This document shows, in pieces, positions 23,460-32,349 of a stretch of 42,565 nt of DNA (positions are counted from its first letter, which is position 1; each line of letters opens with the position of its first letter). The stretch comes from Catenulispora pinistramenti. GTDB taxonomy: Bacteria; Actinomycetota; Actinomycetes; Streptomycetales; Catenulisporaceae. The stretch covers positions 1-42,565 of the forward strand of contig NZ_JAAFYZ010000072.1 of the NCBI RefSeq assembly GCF_018274385.1, read 5' to 3'. The notes under the pieces are model-generated. The model was not told the DNA's origin. It was given only the letters and a program-made list of their open reading frames with translations, and made no database searches. Both the position numbers and the translations under genes were made by a program.

Positions 23460-24551
23460 ATGACCTCTTCTTCAGTGACGGCGGCTTCTTCGGTGACGGC
23501 GGTCCTGGCCGCCAGTGCGGCAGCAGCGGCGATCTGCTCCCCGGACGGCGCACTGCCGCCGACGGCCACGGCCGAATCAGCGTCCAGGCTCGTACACGGC
23601 AAGTTCCGGTTCTTCCAGGCCCGGGTGGTCGCCACCCGGCGGCTGGGACCCTCGATCGTGCGCGTCACCTTCGGCGGCGAGCAGCTGCGGGACTTCGCCG
23701 GCGGCGGCCGGGACCAGAGCTTCTCGCTGTTCCTGCCGCAGGCCGGGCAGCAAGTGCCGATCGTGCCCACCGACGCCGGAGACGACTGGTTCGGACAGTG
23801 GCGGGCCATGCCGCAGGACCAGCGGGCCGTCATGCGCTCCTACACCATCCGGTCCCACGACCGCGAACACCACGAGGTCGACGTCGACTTCGTCCTGCAC
23901 GGCACCGGCAGCGCCGGCTCGGCCGGGCCCGCATCCCGCTGGGCCGCCGAGGCCACACCGGGCGACCGCGTAGTCCTGCTCGGCCCGGCCGACCAGGACA
24001 ACCGCAGCATCGGCTTCCAGCCGCCCGCCGACACCGACTGGGTCCTCATCGCCGCCGACGAGACCGCGCTGCCGGCCGCCGCCGCAATCCTGGAATGGCT
24101 GCCCGAGGGCATCCGGGCCCGGGCCTGGATCGAGGTGCCGGACCTGAAAGACACCCAGGAACTACTCAGCGCCGCAGAAGCCGACATCACCTGGCTGGTC
24201 CGCGATCCGGCGCAGCGACCCGGCGCGCTGCTGGCCGAGGAGATCCGCGATGCGAGTCTCCCCGACGGGGCGCCCTACGCCTGGCTGGCCGGGGAGTCCG
24301 CGATGGTCAAGACCCTGCGGCGCCACCTGGTCGGCGAACGCGGCCTCGACCGCCGCCGCGTGGAGTTCTCCGGATACTGGCGCCTCGGCGCGACCGAGGA
24401 GGATCTGCGCACTGAGAAGATCGCCGCCGCAGCCGCGACCGCGGGACCAGTAGATGCCGGACTGCCCGACGCCGAACCGGCTGCCGCAGCCGCCGAACCG
24501 GCACGCACCGAGCCCGCCACCGCCGGCCGGCAGCCGGGAGACGCCTCGTGA
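23460..24551 (+). CDS. desF: Siderophore-interacting FAD-binding reductase
   Basis: The 363-residue protein holds an SIP domain at about residues 48-300: RLGPSIVRVTFGGEQL, the flavin motif RSYTIRSHD and the C-terminal SGYWRLGATEEDLRTEK. Such cytoplasmic reductases release iron from the imported siderophore as Fe(II). It is longer than the usual 260-290 residues: the first 45 residues are a Ser/Ala-rich extension encoded partly by an 18-bp duplication (23469-23504, SSVTAA then SSVTAV), and the tail is Ala/Pro-rich. The extension is hydrophobic in part but does not form a valid lipobox. A shorter internal start is possible. GTGA overlap joins it to desA. Confidence 0.88.
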   Translation: MTSSSVTAASSVTAVLAASAAAAAICSPDGALPPTATAESASRLVHGKFRFFQARVVATRRLGPSIVRVTFGGEQLRDFAGGGRDQSFSLFLPQAGQQVPIVPTDAGDDWFGQWRAMPQDQRAVMRSYTIRSHDREHHEVDVDFVLHGTGSAGSAGPASRWAAEATPGDRVVLLGPADQDNRSIGFQPPADTDWVLIAADETALPAAAAILEWLPEGIRARAWIEVPDLKDTQELLSAAEADITWLVRDPAQRPGALLAEEIRDASLPDGAPYAWLAGESAMVKTLRRHLVGERGLDRRRVEFSGYWRLGATEEDLRTEKIAAAAATAGPVDAGLPDAEPAAAAAEPARTEPATAGRQPGDAS

Positions 24552-26119
24552 GCCCTCAGGCCACCGCCGTCGCCACCGCCCGCGCCATCTTCTCCCCCGC
24601 CGTCGAAGACGCCGCCCGGCACCTGTTCAACGACCGCACCCTCGACCGCTACCGGACCAGCCTGTCCGACGGCATCGACCGGATCAGCGACCAGATCGCG
24701 GCCGCGACCAGCCCGTTCACCGGCATCGCCCCCGCCGACCTGGCCCCCGGCATCACCGGCATCGACCTGGACCGGCCGCTGGAAGACACCACCGCCGCAC
24801 TGGACGAACTCCAAGACCTCTACCTGCGCGACGCCGTCTACTTCCACCACCCCCGCTACCTGGCACACCTCAACTGCCCGGTCGTGATCCCGGCACTGCT
24901 CGGCGAAGCCGTCCTGTCCGCCATCAACTCCTCCCTGGACACCTGGGACCAAAGCGCCGGCGGCACCCTGATCGAGCGCCGCCTGATCGACTGGACCGCC
25001 GAACGGATCGGCCTGGGCCCGGCCGCCGACGGCGTATTCACCAGCGGCGGCAGCCAATCCAACTTCCAAGCCCTGCTGCTGGCCCGCGAAGAGGCACTGG
25101 CCAAGGCCGCAGCCGCCGAATCAGTCCCGGAACACGCCAGCGGCCACGGCGGGACGCGACACATCATGGACCGGCTGCGCATCTTCGTCTCCGAAGCCGG
25201 ACACTTCAGCGTCCGCAAATCCGCGAAGATGCTCGGCCTGAGCCCGGAGGCCGTGGTAACCGTCGAGACCGACACCCGCAAGCGGATGCGGCCACAAGCC
25301 CTGGCCTGGGAACTGGAGCAGTGCCGCTGGGCCGGGTTCATCCCGATGGCCGTGGTCGCCACCGCCGGCACCACCGACTTCGGCTCCATCGACCCGCTGC
25401 CCGCGATCGCCACCCTGTGCGCCGAATCCGGCGCCTGGTTCCACGTCGACGCCGCCTACGGCTGCGGCCTGCTGGTCTCCCGATCCCGGCGCGCGCTGCT
25501 GACCGGCATCGAACACGCCGACTCGGTCACCGTCGACTTCCACAAGGCGTTCTTCCAGCCGGTCAGCTCCAGCGCCCTGATCGTCCGCGACCGCGCGACC
25601 CTGACCCACGCCACCTACCACGCCGACTACCTGAACCCGGCGCGCGCCGTCGAGCAGCGCATCCCCAACCAGGTCGACAAGAGCATCCAGACCACGCGCC
25701 GGTTCGACGCGCTCAAGCTGTGGCTGACGCTGCGGATCATGGGCCCGGACGCCGTGGGCGAGCTGTTCGACGAGGTGATCGACCGGGCCGGGCAGGCCTG
25801 GGTGCTGCTCACCGTCGATCCGCGGTTCGAGGTGGTGACCCGCTCGCAGCTCAGCACCCTGGTCTTCCGCTACCTGCCGCCGGAGGGCCCGGCCCGCGAC
25901 CTGGCCGACGGCGCGAACCTGTATGCCCGCCAAGCGCTGGCCGCCTCCGGCGCGGCGCTGGTGGCCGCGACGAAGGTGGGCGGCCGGCACTACCTGAAGT
26001 TCACCCTGCTGAACCCCGAGACCACGGTCGACGACATCGCGCACGTCCTGGACCTGATCGCGGGCCACGCCGCCGAGTACGTCCAGGCGTTGAGCGCCGC
26101 CGACGCCCGGCGTGCCTGA
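24548..26119 (+). CDS. desA: Lysine decarboxylase of desferrioxamine biosynthesis (PLP-dependent)
   Basis: The 523-residue group II PLP decarboxylase should convert L-lysine to cadaverine, the first step of desferrioxamine synthesis. Visible motifs are TSGGSQSNFQALLLAR (phosphate and cofactor contacts), AVVATAGTTDFGSIDPL, HVDAAYG near residue 298 with the PLP-binding Asp, and DFHKAFFQP with the Schiff-base Lys333. The enzyme resembles L-2,4-diaminobutyrate decarboxylases, but the following desB, desC and desD fix its likely substrate as lysine. Translation starts at GTG 24548, which overlaps the desF stop. Cytoplasmic. Confidence 0.92.
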   Translation: MSPQATAVATARAIFSPAVEDAARHLFNDRTLDRYRTSLSDGIDRISDQIAAATSPFTGIAPADLAPGITGIDLDRPLEDTTAALDELQDLYLRDAVYFHHPRYLAHLNCPVVIPALLGEAVLSAINSSLDTWDQSAGGTLIERRLIDWTAERIGLGPAADGVFTSGGSQSNFQALLLAREEALAKAAAAESVPEHASGHGGTRHIMDRLRIFVSEAGHFSVRKSAKMLGLSPEAVVTVETDTRKRMRPQALAWELEQCRWAGFIPMAVVATAGTTDFGSIDPLPAIATLCAESGAWFHVDAAYGCGLLVSRSRRALLTGIEHADSVTVDFHKAFFQPVSSSALIVRDRATLTHATYHADYLNPARAVEQRIPNQVDKSIQTTRRFDALKLWLTLRIMGPDAVGELFDEVIDRAGQAWVLLTVDPRFEVVTRSQLSTLVFRYLPPEGPARDLADGANLYARQALAASGAALVAATKVGGRHYLKFTLLNPETTVDDIAHVLDLIAGHAAEYVQALSAADARRA

Positions 26120-26143
26120 CCGAGCCACGGAAGAAGCCCTCCT

Positions 26144-27448
26144 TTGACCACGCACGACTTCATCGCCATCGGCCTGGGCCCCTACAACCTGGGCCTGGCC
26201 TGCCTGACCGATCCGATAGACGGCCTGGACGGACTGTTCCTGGAGGCCCGCACCGAGGCCGCCTACGCCTGGCATCCCGGGATGCTGCTTCAGACGGCGA
26301 CATTGCAGACGCCGTTCATGGCCGATCTGGTGACCCTGGCCGACCCGACGTCGCCGTTCTCGTTCCTGAACTTCCTGAAGGAGACCGGGCGGCTCTACCC
26401 CTTCTATATCCGGGAGAGCTTCTACCCGATCCGTGCCGAGTACGACCAGTACTGCCGCTGGGCCGCGGCCCGGCTGCGCAATGTGCGTTTCGGGGCCAAG
26501 GTGTCCCGTGTCGACTACGACGAGGCAGACCGCTGCTATGTGGTCCGGTCGGTCGACGCCGACACCGGCCTGGCGGCCGTGGACCGGGCCCGTCGTCTGG
26601 TCCTGGGCACCGGGACGCCGCCGCACATCCCGGACGCCTGCGCCGGCCTCGGCGGCGATCTGGTCCACAGCGCCGACTACCTGGGCGGCAAGGCTGCTTT
26701 GCAGGGCAAGGAGAGTGTCACGGTCGTGGGCAGCGGCCAAAGCGCCGCGGAGATCTACCTCGACCTGCTCGCCGACGCCGGCCCCGACACCTATCACCTG
26801 AGCTGGGTGACCCGGTCGCCGCGGTTCTTCCCGCTGGAATACACCAAACTCACCCTGGAGATGACCTCGCCGGACTACGTGGACTACTTCCACGCGCTGG
26901 CAGAGGACACCCGCTACCGGCTGGAGGCCGAACAGAAGGGCCTGTTCAAAGGCATCGACACGGAACTGATCAACGAGATCTTCGACTGCCTGTACCTCAA
27001 GAGCGTGCACGGCCCGGTCGCGACCCGGCTGGTCACCAACACCGAGATGCGCGCGGCCCGCTACGACCAGACCGGCGGCACCTACACCCTGGACCTGCAC
27101 CATCACGAGCAGGACCGGGCGTTCTCGCTGGCCACCCAGGGCCTGGTGCTGGCCACCGGCTACCGGTATCAGACCCCGGACTTCCTGGAACCGGTCCGGG
27201 ACCGGCTGCGCTGGGACCGGCACGGCCGGTTCGACGTCGCCCGCAACTACAGCATCGACACCGCCGGCAGCGAGGTCTTCCTGCAGAACGGCGGCACCCA
27301 CACCCACAGCATCACCTCCCCGGACCTGGGCATGGGCGCCTACCGCAACTCCTGGATCATCAGCGAGATGCTCGGCCGGGACTACTACCCGGTGGAGAAG
27401 ACCATCGCGTTCCAGGACTTCGGCGCACCGGACGGGCTCCTGATATGA
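26144..27448 (+). CDS. desB: Cadaverine N-monooxygenase
   Basis: The 434-residue flavoprotein belongs to the IucD/SidA family of N-hydroxylating monooxygenases. It has the FAD site [14 protein letters not shown] (residues 6-19), the family's [20 protein letters not shown] segment, the NADPH site [10 protein letters not shown] near residue 193 and the C-terminal [12 protein letters not shown]. It should convert cadaverine to N-hydroxycadaverine in the second biosynthetic step. It uses TTG at 26144 after GGAAGAAG, which implies limited translation compared with its neighbours. It follows desA by 24 bp and overlaps desC by ATGA. Confidence 0.92.
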   Translation: MTTHDFIAIGLGPYNLGLACLTDPIDGLDGLFLEARTEAAYAWHPGMLLQTATLQTPFMADLVTLADPTSPFSFLNFLKETGRLYPFYIRESFYPIRAEYDQYCRWAAARLRNVRFGAKVSRVDYDEADRCYVVRSVDADTGLAAVDRARRLVLGTGTPPHIPDACAGLGGDLVHSADYLGGKAALQGKESVTVVGSGQSAAEIYLDLLADAGPDTYHLSWVTRSPRFFPLEYTKLTLEMTSPDYVDYFHALAEDTRYRLEAEQKGLFKGIDTELINEIFDCLYLKSVHGPVATRLVTNTEMRAARYDQTGGTYTLDLHHHEQDRAFSLATQGLVLATGYRYQTPDFLEPVRDRLRWDRHGRFDVARNYSIDTAGSEVFLQNGGTHTHSITSPDLGMGAYRNSWIISEMLGRDYYPVEKTIAFQDFGAPDGLLI

Positions 27449-28083
27449 CCGCCCCGATACCCGGCTTCACCAACGGCCTCACCAGCGGCTTCACCATGGC
27501 CAGCCCGATCGGGAACATCACGCTGCGGCCGATCCAGGCCGAGGACGACACCGAGATCGAGATGCTGCACCGCTGGGTCACCCACCCGAAGACAGCGTTC
27601 TGGCTGATGCAGGACCGCACCGTGGAGCAGGTCCGCCAGGAGTACCAGCGGATCGCCGCACACCGGCACCACGAGGCGTTCCTGGGACTGGTCGAGGGCC
27701 GGCCGGGATTCCTGGCCGAACGCTACGACCCCCGGTACGTCGAGCTGGCCGGTCTGTACGAACCCGAAGACGGCGACGTCGGGATGCACTTCCTGTGCGC
27801 GCCGGGCCGCACCCCGGTGCACGGCTTCACCCGGGCCGTCATCACCGCCGTACTGGCCTGGATCTTCACCGATCCGGACGCGCTGCGGGTGGTCGTCGAA
27901 CCGGACGTCGCCAACACCGCGGTCCACGCGCTCAACGCCGCGGTCGGCTTCCAGGTCGTGGGCCGGATCACCAAACCCGAGAAGGAAGCGCTGCTGAGCG
28001 TGTGCACCTGGCACGCCTTCCAATCCGCCACCGCCGCACTGCCCACCGTCCCAGCACTCCCGCACCGAGGAACCGCCGAATGA
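27445..28083 (+). CDS. desC: N-hydroxycadaverine acyltransferase
   Basis: This 212-residue acyltransferase has the GNAT-type siderophore acyltransferase pattern also seen in IucB and Alc[41 protein letters not shown], and the acyl-CoA-binding GMHFLCAPG followed by [16 protein letters not shown]. It should transfer succinyl or acetyl groups to N-hydroxycadaverine. It overlaps desB (ATG 27445) and desD (ATG 28080), which indicates tight translational coupling. The first 18 residues ([14 protein letters not shown]) repeat GFT and precede the conserved fold. The real fold starts near residue 19, at [10 protein letters not shown]. Confidence 0.9.
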   Translation: MTAPIPGFTNGLTSGFTMASPIGNITLRPIQAEDDTEIEMLHRWVTHPKTAFWLMQDRTVEQVRQEYQRIAAHRHHEAFLGLVEGRPGFLAERYDPRYVELAGLYEPEDGDVGMHFLCAPGRTPVHGFTRAVITAVLAWIFTDPDALRVVVEPDVANTAVHALNAAVGFQVVGRITKPEKEALLSVCTWHAFQSATAALPTVPALPHRGTAE

Positions 28084-29876
28084 ACCCCCGCGACGCCGTT
28101 CGCCACCTGACGCCCGACACCTGGGACCGCGCCAACCGGCACCTGGTCCGCAAGGCCATCGCCGAGTTCTCCCACGAACGGCTGCTCACCCCACAACCGG
28201 TAGCCGACACCGGCGGCACTTTCGAACTACACAGCGACGACGGCACAGTCCAATACCGCTTCACCGCCCAGATCCTGGCCCTGGAACACTGGCAGATCGA
28301 CACCGAAAGCATCGTGCGCGTCAAAGACGGCCGCAAGCTGCCACTGGACGCCGCCGAATTCTGCACCGAACTGCGCGGCACGCTCGGCCTGAGCGATCAG
28401 GTGCTGCCGGTCTACCTGGAAGAGATCAGCTCCACCCTGGCCAGCGCCGCGTACAAACTCAGCAAGCCGCCGATGTCCGCCGCGCAGGTGGCACGCGCCG
28501 ATTTCCAGCGGATCGAGTCGGAGATGACCGAGGGGCATCCGACGTTCGTGGCCGGCAGTGGCCGGATCGGGTTCGGGGTCGACGATTTCCGGCAGTACGC
28601 GCCGGAGGCCGCGCATCCGGTGCGGCTGATCTGGGTGGCGGCGCATCGGGACCACGCGGCGTTCTCGGCGTCGGCGGACATTGATTATGAGAGTTTGATC
28701 CGCTCTGAGCTCGGTGCGGAGTTGTTGGGGCTGTTCGGTGCGGTGATGACCGGGCTGGGCCTGGATCTGGACGATTATCTGCTGATCCCGGTGCATCCTT
28801 GGCAGTGGTGGAACAAGCTGGCGGTGACGTTCGCCGGGGACATCGCCCGGCAGCGGCTGGTGTGTCTGGGCCCGGGCGATGACGAGTATGTGCCGCAGCA
28901 GTCGATCCGGACGTTCTTCAACGCCACCGATCCGGCCAAGCATTATGTGAAGACGGCGCTGTCGGTGCTGAACATGGGGTTCATGCGGGGGTTGTCGGCC
29001 GCTTATATGGAGGCGACGCCGGCCATCAACGACTGGCTGGCGGCGTTGATCGCCGATGACGCGGTGCTGAAGCGGGCCGGGTTGTCGGTGATCCGGGAGC
29101 GGGCGGCGGTGGGGTATCGGCATCGGCAGTTCGAGGCGGCGACCGGGGCGTCCTCGCCGTATCGGAAGATGCTGGCGGCGTTGTGGCGTCAGAGCCCGGT
29201 GCCGGCGTTGGAGCCGGGGCGGCGGTTGGCGACGATGGCGAGTCTGCTGCATGTGGATCGGGACGGGAGTTCGCTGGCGGCGGCGCTGATCGAGGAGTCG
29301 GGGTTGGCGCCGCGGGTGTGGCTGCGGCGGTATCTGGAGGCGTATCTGACGCCGTTGCTGCACTGCTTCTACGCCTACGGTCTGGTGTTCATGCCGCACG
29401 GCGAGAACGTGATCCTGGTGCTGGACGAGGCCGGCGCGGTGGAGCGGGTCGTGTTCAAGGACATCGCCGAGGAGATCGCGGTGATGGACGCCGCGGTGCC
29501 GTTGCCGGCGGGTGTGGAGCGGATCCGGGTGCAGGTGCCGGAGGAGCTCCGGCTGCTGTCGATCTTCACCGATGTGTTCGACTGTTTCCTGCGGTATCTC
29601 AACGCGATCCTGGCCGGGCAGGGGGTGCTGGGCCAGGAGGTGTTCTGGGCCACGGTCGCCGAGTGTGTGCACGCGTATCAGGACTCGATGCCGGAGCTGG
29701 CCGAGCGGTTCGGGCGCTTCGACCTGTTCGCGCCGCGGTTCGCGCTGTCCTGCTTGAACCGGCTTCAGCTGCGGAACAACCAGCAGATGGTCGATCTGGG
29801 CGATCCGGCCGGGGCGTTGCAGTTGGCCGGGACGTTGGCCAATCCGCTGGCGGGCTCGGGCCGGTTGGCCGGCTGA
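28080..29876 (+). CDS. desD: Siderophore synthetase (IucA/IucC family, desferrioxamine)
   Basis: The 598-residue NIS synthetase couples and cyclises N-hydroxy-N-succinylcadaverine units in an ATP-dependent way to give desferrioxamine. It has TEGHPTFVAGSGRIGFG near residue 155, LIPVHPWQWWNK near 239, TFFNATDPAKHYVKTALSVL near 280, RGLSAAYME and the C-terminal FMPHGENVILVL with the FhuF-like iron-related end. The length is normal for the family. Codon use changes sharply near 28480: codons before it end mainly in C, while later ones end mainly in G or T. This could be a recombination junction. It overlaps desC by ATGA and is followed 22 bp later by a dioxygenase gene. Confidence 0.93.
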   Translation: MNPRDAVRHLTPDTWDRANRHLVRKAIAEFSHERLLTPQPVADTGGTFELHSDDGTVQYRFTAQILALEHWQIDTESIVRVKDGRKLPLDAAEFCTELRGTLGLSDQVLPVYLEEISSTLASAAYKLSKPPMSAAQVARADFQRIESEMTEGHPTFVAGSGRIGFGVDDFRQYAPEAAHPVRLIWVAAHRDHAAFSASADIDYESLIRSELGAELLGLFGAVMTGLGLDLDDYLLIPVHPWQWWNKLAVTFAGDIARQRLVCLGPGDDEYVPQQSIRTFFNATDPAKHYVKTALSVLNMGFMRGLSAAYMEATPAINDWLAALIADDAVLKRAGLSVIRERAAVGYRHRQFEAATGASSPYRKMLAALWRQSPVPALEPGRRLATMASLLHVDRDGSSLAAALIEESGLAPRVWLRRYLEAYLTPLLHCFYAYGLVFMPHGENVILVLDEAGAVERVVFKDIAEEIAVMDAAVPLPAGVERIRVQVPEELRLLSIFTDVFDCFLRYLNAILAGQGVLGQEVFWATVAECVHAYQDSMPELAERFGRFDLFAPRFALSCLNRLQLRNNQQMVDLGDPAGALQLAGTLANPLAGSGRLAG

Positions 29877-29898
29877 GCGCGCGGGTACGACTGGCACG

Positions 29899-30795
29899 AT
29901 GTCCGAGATGCGGGTGGCGAACGAGCTGCTGGCCGATCCGGTGCGGCTTCGGGCCCGGTTCGAGCGGGACGGGTATCTCCTCTTCCGGGACGTCTTGGCC
30001 GCTGATGCGGTGCGCGCCGTCGGGGAGGAGTTGGTAAGCATCCTCGCTTCGCAGGGGCTTGTCTCCAGTGGCGGGCCGGTGCCGGCGTGGATCGGCGGGG
30101 AGTTGACGGCTTCCGGCGAGCACGACTTGCAGGAGTTGTTCAACAAACAGGCGCTGTGGGAGTCGCTGGTCGCTACCCCGGCGGTGGCGGGGTTCTTCGC
30201 GCAGGTCGCGGGAGCGCCGGTCGGCTTCATCCCGCTGGCGCGTTATCGGGTCATGCCGCCCGGTGGCGCGACCGGGATCCATCAGGACGCTCTGCTCAAT
30301 CCGGGGTTCGCCATGACCACGGCCTGGATCCCGCTGATGGGGATCGGCGAGGAGTTGGGCGGTCTGGCGGTGGCTGTCGGCAGCCACTGCTGGGGCTGTA
30401 TGGCTCCGGAGTCGTTGCCGCCGCTGCGCGGGTTGTGGCGGTCGGCGGCCTACGGGGTCGGCGATGTCGTGCTGATGCATGAGGCGCTGGTCCACACCGG
30501 GTTGGCCAACCGCTCTGGCTGCGGGCTCCGGTTGTCGGTCGATGTGCGGTATCAGGATCCTGCGGCCCCGGCGGCGGTGGTCGGTCCGATCGTGGCCGCG
30601 GACGCGGGCTCGGTGCGGATCGCGGCGGCGGACGGCTCGGTCGTGGACTTGGCGGTCGAGGACTCGACGCTGCTGCGGGCCAGTACCGGGGCGCGGATCG
30701 CCAGGGCGCAGGTGGCGGCCTCGGAGCTGGTGCCGGGGCGGCGGGTCATCGCCTCGCGGCGCGACGGGGTGGCTGTCATGGTGAAGCCGCTGTAG
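29899..30795 (+). CDS. PhyH-type Fe(II)/2-oxoglutarate dioxygenase at the end of the des operon
   Basis: The 298-residue cytoplasmic protein has the jelly-roll core of phytanoyl-CoA dioxygenases: FERDGYLLFRDVLAADAV at the N-terminus, the metal site with His128 and Asp130 in GIHQDALLNPG, and the distal His199 in EALVHTGLANRS, where Arg205 may hold 2-oxoglutarate. The last 90 residues form an extra beta-rich region. It starts 22 bp after desD with no visible terminator, so it is probably cotranscribed and iron-regulated. It is not part of the usual desABCD set, so a tailoring hydroxylation of the siderophore or of an associated lipid is conceivable. Alternatively it is unrelated and only shares the promoter. 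Confidence 0.85.
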   Translation: MSEMRVANELLADPVRLRARFERDGYLLFRDVLAADAVRAVGEELVSILASQGLVSSGGPVPAWIGGELTASGEHDLQELFNKQALWESLVATPAVAGFFAQVAGAPVGFIPLARYRVMPPGGATGIHQDALLNPGFAMTTAWIPLMGIGEELGGLAVAVGSHCWGCMAPESLPPLRGLWRSAAYGVGDVVLMHEALVHTGLANRSGCGLRLSVDVRYQDPAAPAAVVGPIVAADAGSVRIAAADGSVVDLAVEDSTLLRASTGARIARAQVAASELVPGRRVIASRRDGVAVMVKPL

Positions 30796-30872
30796 CTGGT
30801 TGCCGGGCGCCGGTATGGAGCCCGAGCCCGCCCCGTTCCGGGCTGACCGGAACGGGGTGCCGCGATCAGGGT

Positions 30873-30902
30873 GCTGAGGCTGAGGCTGGGTCTGGGTCTG
30901 GG
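30873..30902. repeat. Hexamer tandem repeat after a secreted-protein gene
   Basis: Five 6-bp units read GCTGAG, GCTGAG, GCTGGG, TCTGGG, TCTGGG. The array ends 2 bp before the stop of the leftward gene at 30905-31240 and so forms its immediate 3' flank. Confidence 0.85.
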
Positions 30903-30904
30903 GC

Positions 30905-31240
30905 CTAGACGAGCACTACGTACGGGTTGCTGTACGCGCCGGCTTCCGTGCCGCACGTCGCCTTGGACGTGCCGTTGCCGGTCACGATGTTGCCCCAGGC
31001 GTAGTAGAGCGCGGGCTCGCGCGGGCTGTCGTGACGGCACTGGACCATTTCCTGCCACTGCTGGGAGGCCGGGGCGGTACAGGTGGCGGTGTACATCGCG
31101 CCGTTGCCGGGGGTGGCGTAGCCGCCGAAGGTGCACGGCAGCGGGTTGGCGCGGCCGGTGGCCGCCGAGGCCTGGGCGGGGACGGCGATGCCGACGGCCA
31201 CGGCGCAGACGGCCAGGGCGACAGTGGACTTCAGGTGCAT
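30905..31240 (-). CDS. Small secreted protein of unknown function
   Basis: The 111-residue precursor has a Sec signal peptide (MHLKSTVALAVCAVAVGIAV, cleavage likely after QASA). The mature part of about 83 residues holds four Cys (LPCTFGG, TATCTAP, VQCRHD, ATCGTEA), enough for two disulfides, and many aromatic residues (QQWQEM, YYAWGN). It is not a family I recognise. It stands alone on the minus strand behind a region rich in inverted repeats. A role as a small extracellular or cell-surface protein is all that can be said. Confidence 0.7.
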   Translation of the reverse strand: MHLKSTVALAVCAVAVGIAVPAQASAATGRANPLPCTFGGYATPGNGAMYTATCTAPASQQWQEMVQCRHDSPREPALYYAWGNIVTGNGTSKATCGTEAGAYSNPYVVLV

Positions 31241-31271
31241 GGGGTTCCTTCCACGGTGGGAGGTGGTATCG

Positions 31272-31313
31272 ATGAACTGAGATGTACGAGCTCTGATTAT
31301 CAGTTCATCTCAG
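31272..31313. promoter_or_regulatory. Nested inverted repeats upstream of the secreted-protein gene
   Basis: ATGAACTG (31272-31279) pairs with CAGTTCAT (31301-31308), CTGAGATG (31277-31284) pairs with CATCTCAG (31306-31313), and CTGAT/ATCAG (31293-31303) lies between. Three overlapping inverted repeats just before a start region suggest a regulator binding site. The region is relatively AT-rich, like a promoter. Confidence 0.5.
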
Positions 31314-31433
31314 CTAAGAGCATGGCATGGGTGATTCATCTTGGCTAGGACTCCCAGTCGGGGATGGTTTCGGCAGGACTGGCGGGGTTTGACTCCCGGG
31401 TTGCGGCCGCGCCACAGCTCCTAAGATCGCCGC

Positions 31434-32171
31434 ATGGCCACCATTGAGATCGTCACCACCGCCGACCGCCCCGACCTTGAAGCTTCCGCGAAGTCCCTGC
31501 TCTCCGGCGGCTGGCCGGCGTTCGTGCTCCGCGACCCGCTGTCCAACACCTACCGCGACCGGGTGCGCAGCTACTTCCCGCAGTTCGATGTGCTGCTGGT
31601 GGAAGACGGCGAGGTGTTGGCCGACGGCCGCGCGGTGGCGCTGCGCTGGGACGGCCAGACGGCCACGATCCCGGACGGCTATGACGGCGCGCTGGTCGAG
31701 TCGGTGACCGGACATGAGAGCGGTGTCGCGCCTGACACGCTGTGCATCATGGCCGCAACGGTGCGCCCCGACCGCACCGGCGGCGGACTGGCAGGCAAGG
31801 TGCTGTCGGCGTTGCGGGAGCGGGCAAGTGCGGCCGGGCTGTCGCGGGTCATCGCGCCGGTGCGGCCGGCCCTGAAAGCCAAATACCCGTTGACGCCGAT
31901 GGCACAGTTCGCCGCCTGGACCCGCTCCGACGGGCTGCACCTGGACCCGTGGGTGCGCACGCATCAGCGGCTCGGCGCGACGGTCCTGGGCCCGGCGCCC
32001 CGGTCCATGGTCGTGCCCGGGACCGTTGCGGAGTGGGAGCGGTGGGCGGGGATGGCGTTCCCGCAGACCGGGCAGTACGTGGTACCGGACGCGCTCGACC
32101 TCGTGGACATCGACCGCGAGCACGACCGCGGGCTTTACGCCGAGACCAATCTGTGGATGCGGCACCAGTAG
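31434..32171 (+). CDS. GNAT family N-acetyltransferase
   Basis: The 245-residue cytoplasmic protein has the GNAT acyl-CoA loop VRPDRTGGGLAGKVLSALRE near residue 106-125, in the R-x-x-G-x-G/A form, with IMAATVRPDR just before it as beta-4. The C-terminal part (WVRTHQRLGATVLGPAPRSM) forms the usual last strands. The acceptor is unknown. It stands apart on the plus strand, and a GGTGGA/TCCACC hairpin follows its stop. Confidence 0.85.
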   Translation: MATIEIVTTADRPDLEASAKSLLSGGWPAFVLRDPLSNTYRDRVRSYFPQFDVLLVEDGEVLADGRAVALRWDGQTATIPDGYDGALVESVTGHESGVAPDTLCIMAATVRPDRTGGGLAGKVLSALRERASAAGLSRVIAPVRPALKAKYPLTPMAQFAAWTRSDGLHLDPWVRTHQRLGATVLGPAPRSMVVPGTVAEWERWAGMAFPQTGQYVVPDALDLVDIDREHDRGLYAETNLWMRHQ

Positions 32172-32234
32172 CCCGGCCCCGGCTCCTCCTCCCTGGGGTG
32201 GAGGCCCCTGATCCACCTGCGCCCCTGGCCCTGT

Positions 32235-32260
32235 CGGGTGGAGATCCAGAACTCCACCCG
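32235..32260. promoter_or_regulatory. 9-bp inverted repeat upstream of the carboxylesterase
   Basis: CGGGTGGAG (32235-32243) and CTCCACCCG (32252-32260) are perfectly inverted with an 8-bp loop. It lies 90 bp before the esterase start and 64 bp after the GNAT stop. It could be a terminator of the GNAT transcript or an operator for the esterase. Confidence 0.5.
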
Positions 32261-32349
32261 CGGGCCGATGCCCGTGCCGGGCCCGGACCGTCAAGCTGGG
32301 ACAGCCGGGATCATTCGGGCCCCGGCATCGGTACGAAGGGCTCTGATTC

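Noticed and set aside
23460-23550. Possible lipoprotein signal at the start of DesF (AAAAAIC)
   Set aside because: The residue before Cys is Ile, which does not fit a lipobox, there are no basic residues at the N-terminus, and the protein is a cytoplasmic-type reductase.
25121-27307. 728-codon leftward frame opposite desA and desB
   Set aside because: Antisense shadow without a recognisable domain.
24454-28083. 1209-codon rightward frame covering desA, desB and desC
   Set aside because: Only its last 212 codons are real (desC). Before that it is out of frame with desA and desB, both of which have intact catalytic motifs.
28227-30230. 667-codon leftward frame opposite desD
   Set aside because: Antisense shadow; Arg/Pro/Gln-rich and without family features, while desD shows all NIS motifs.
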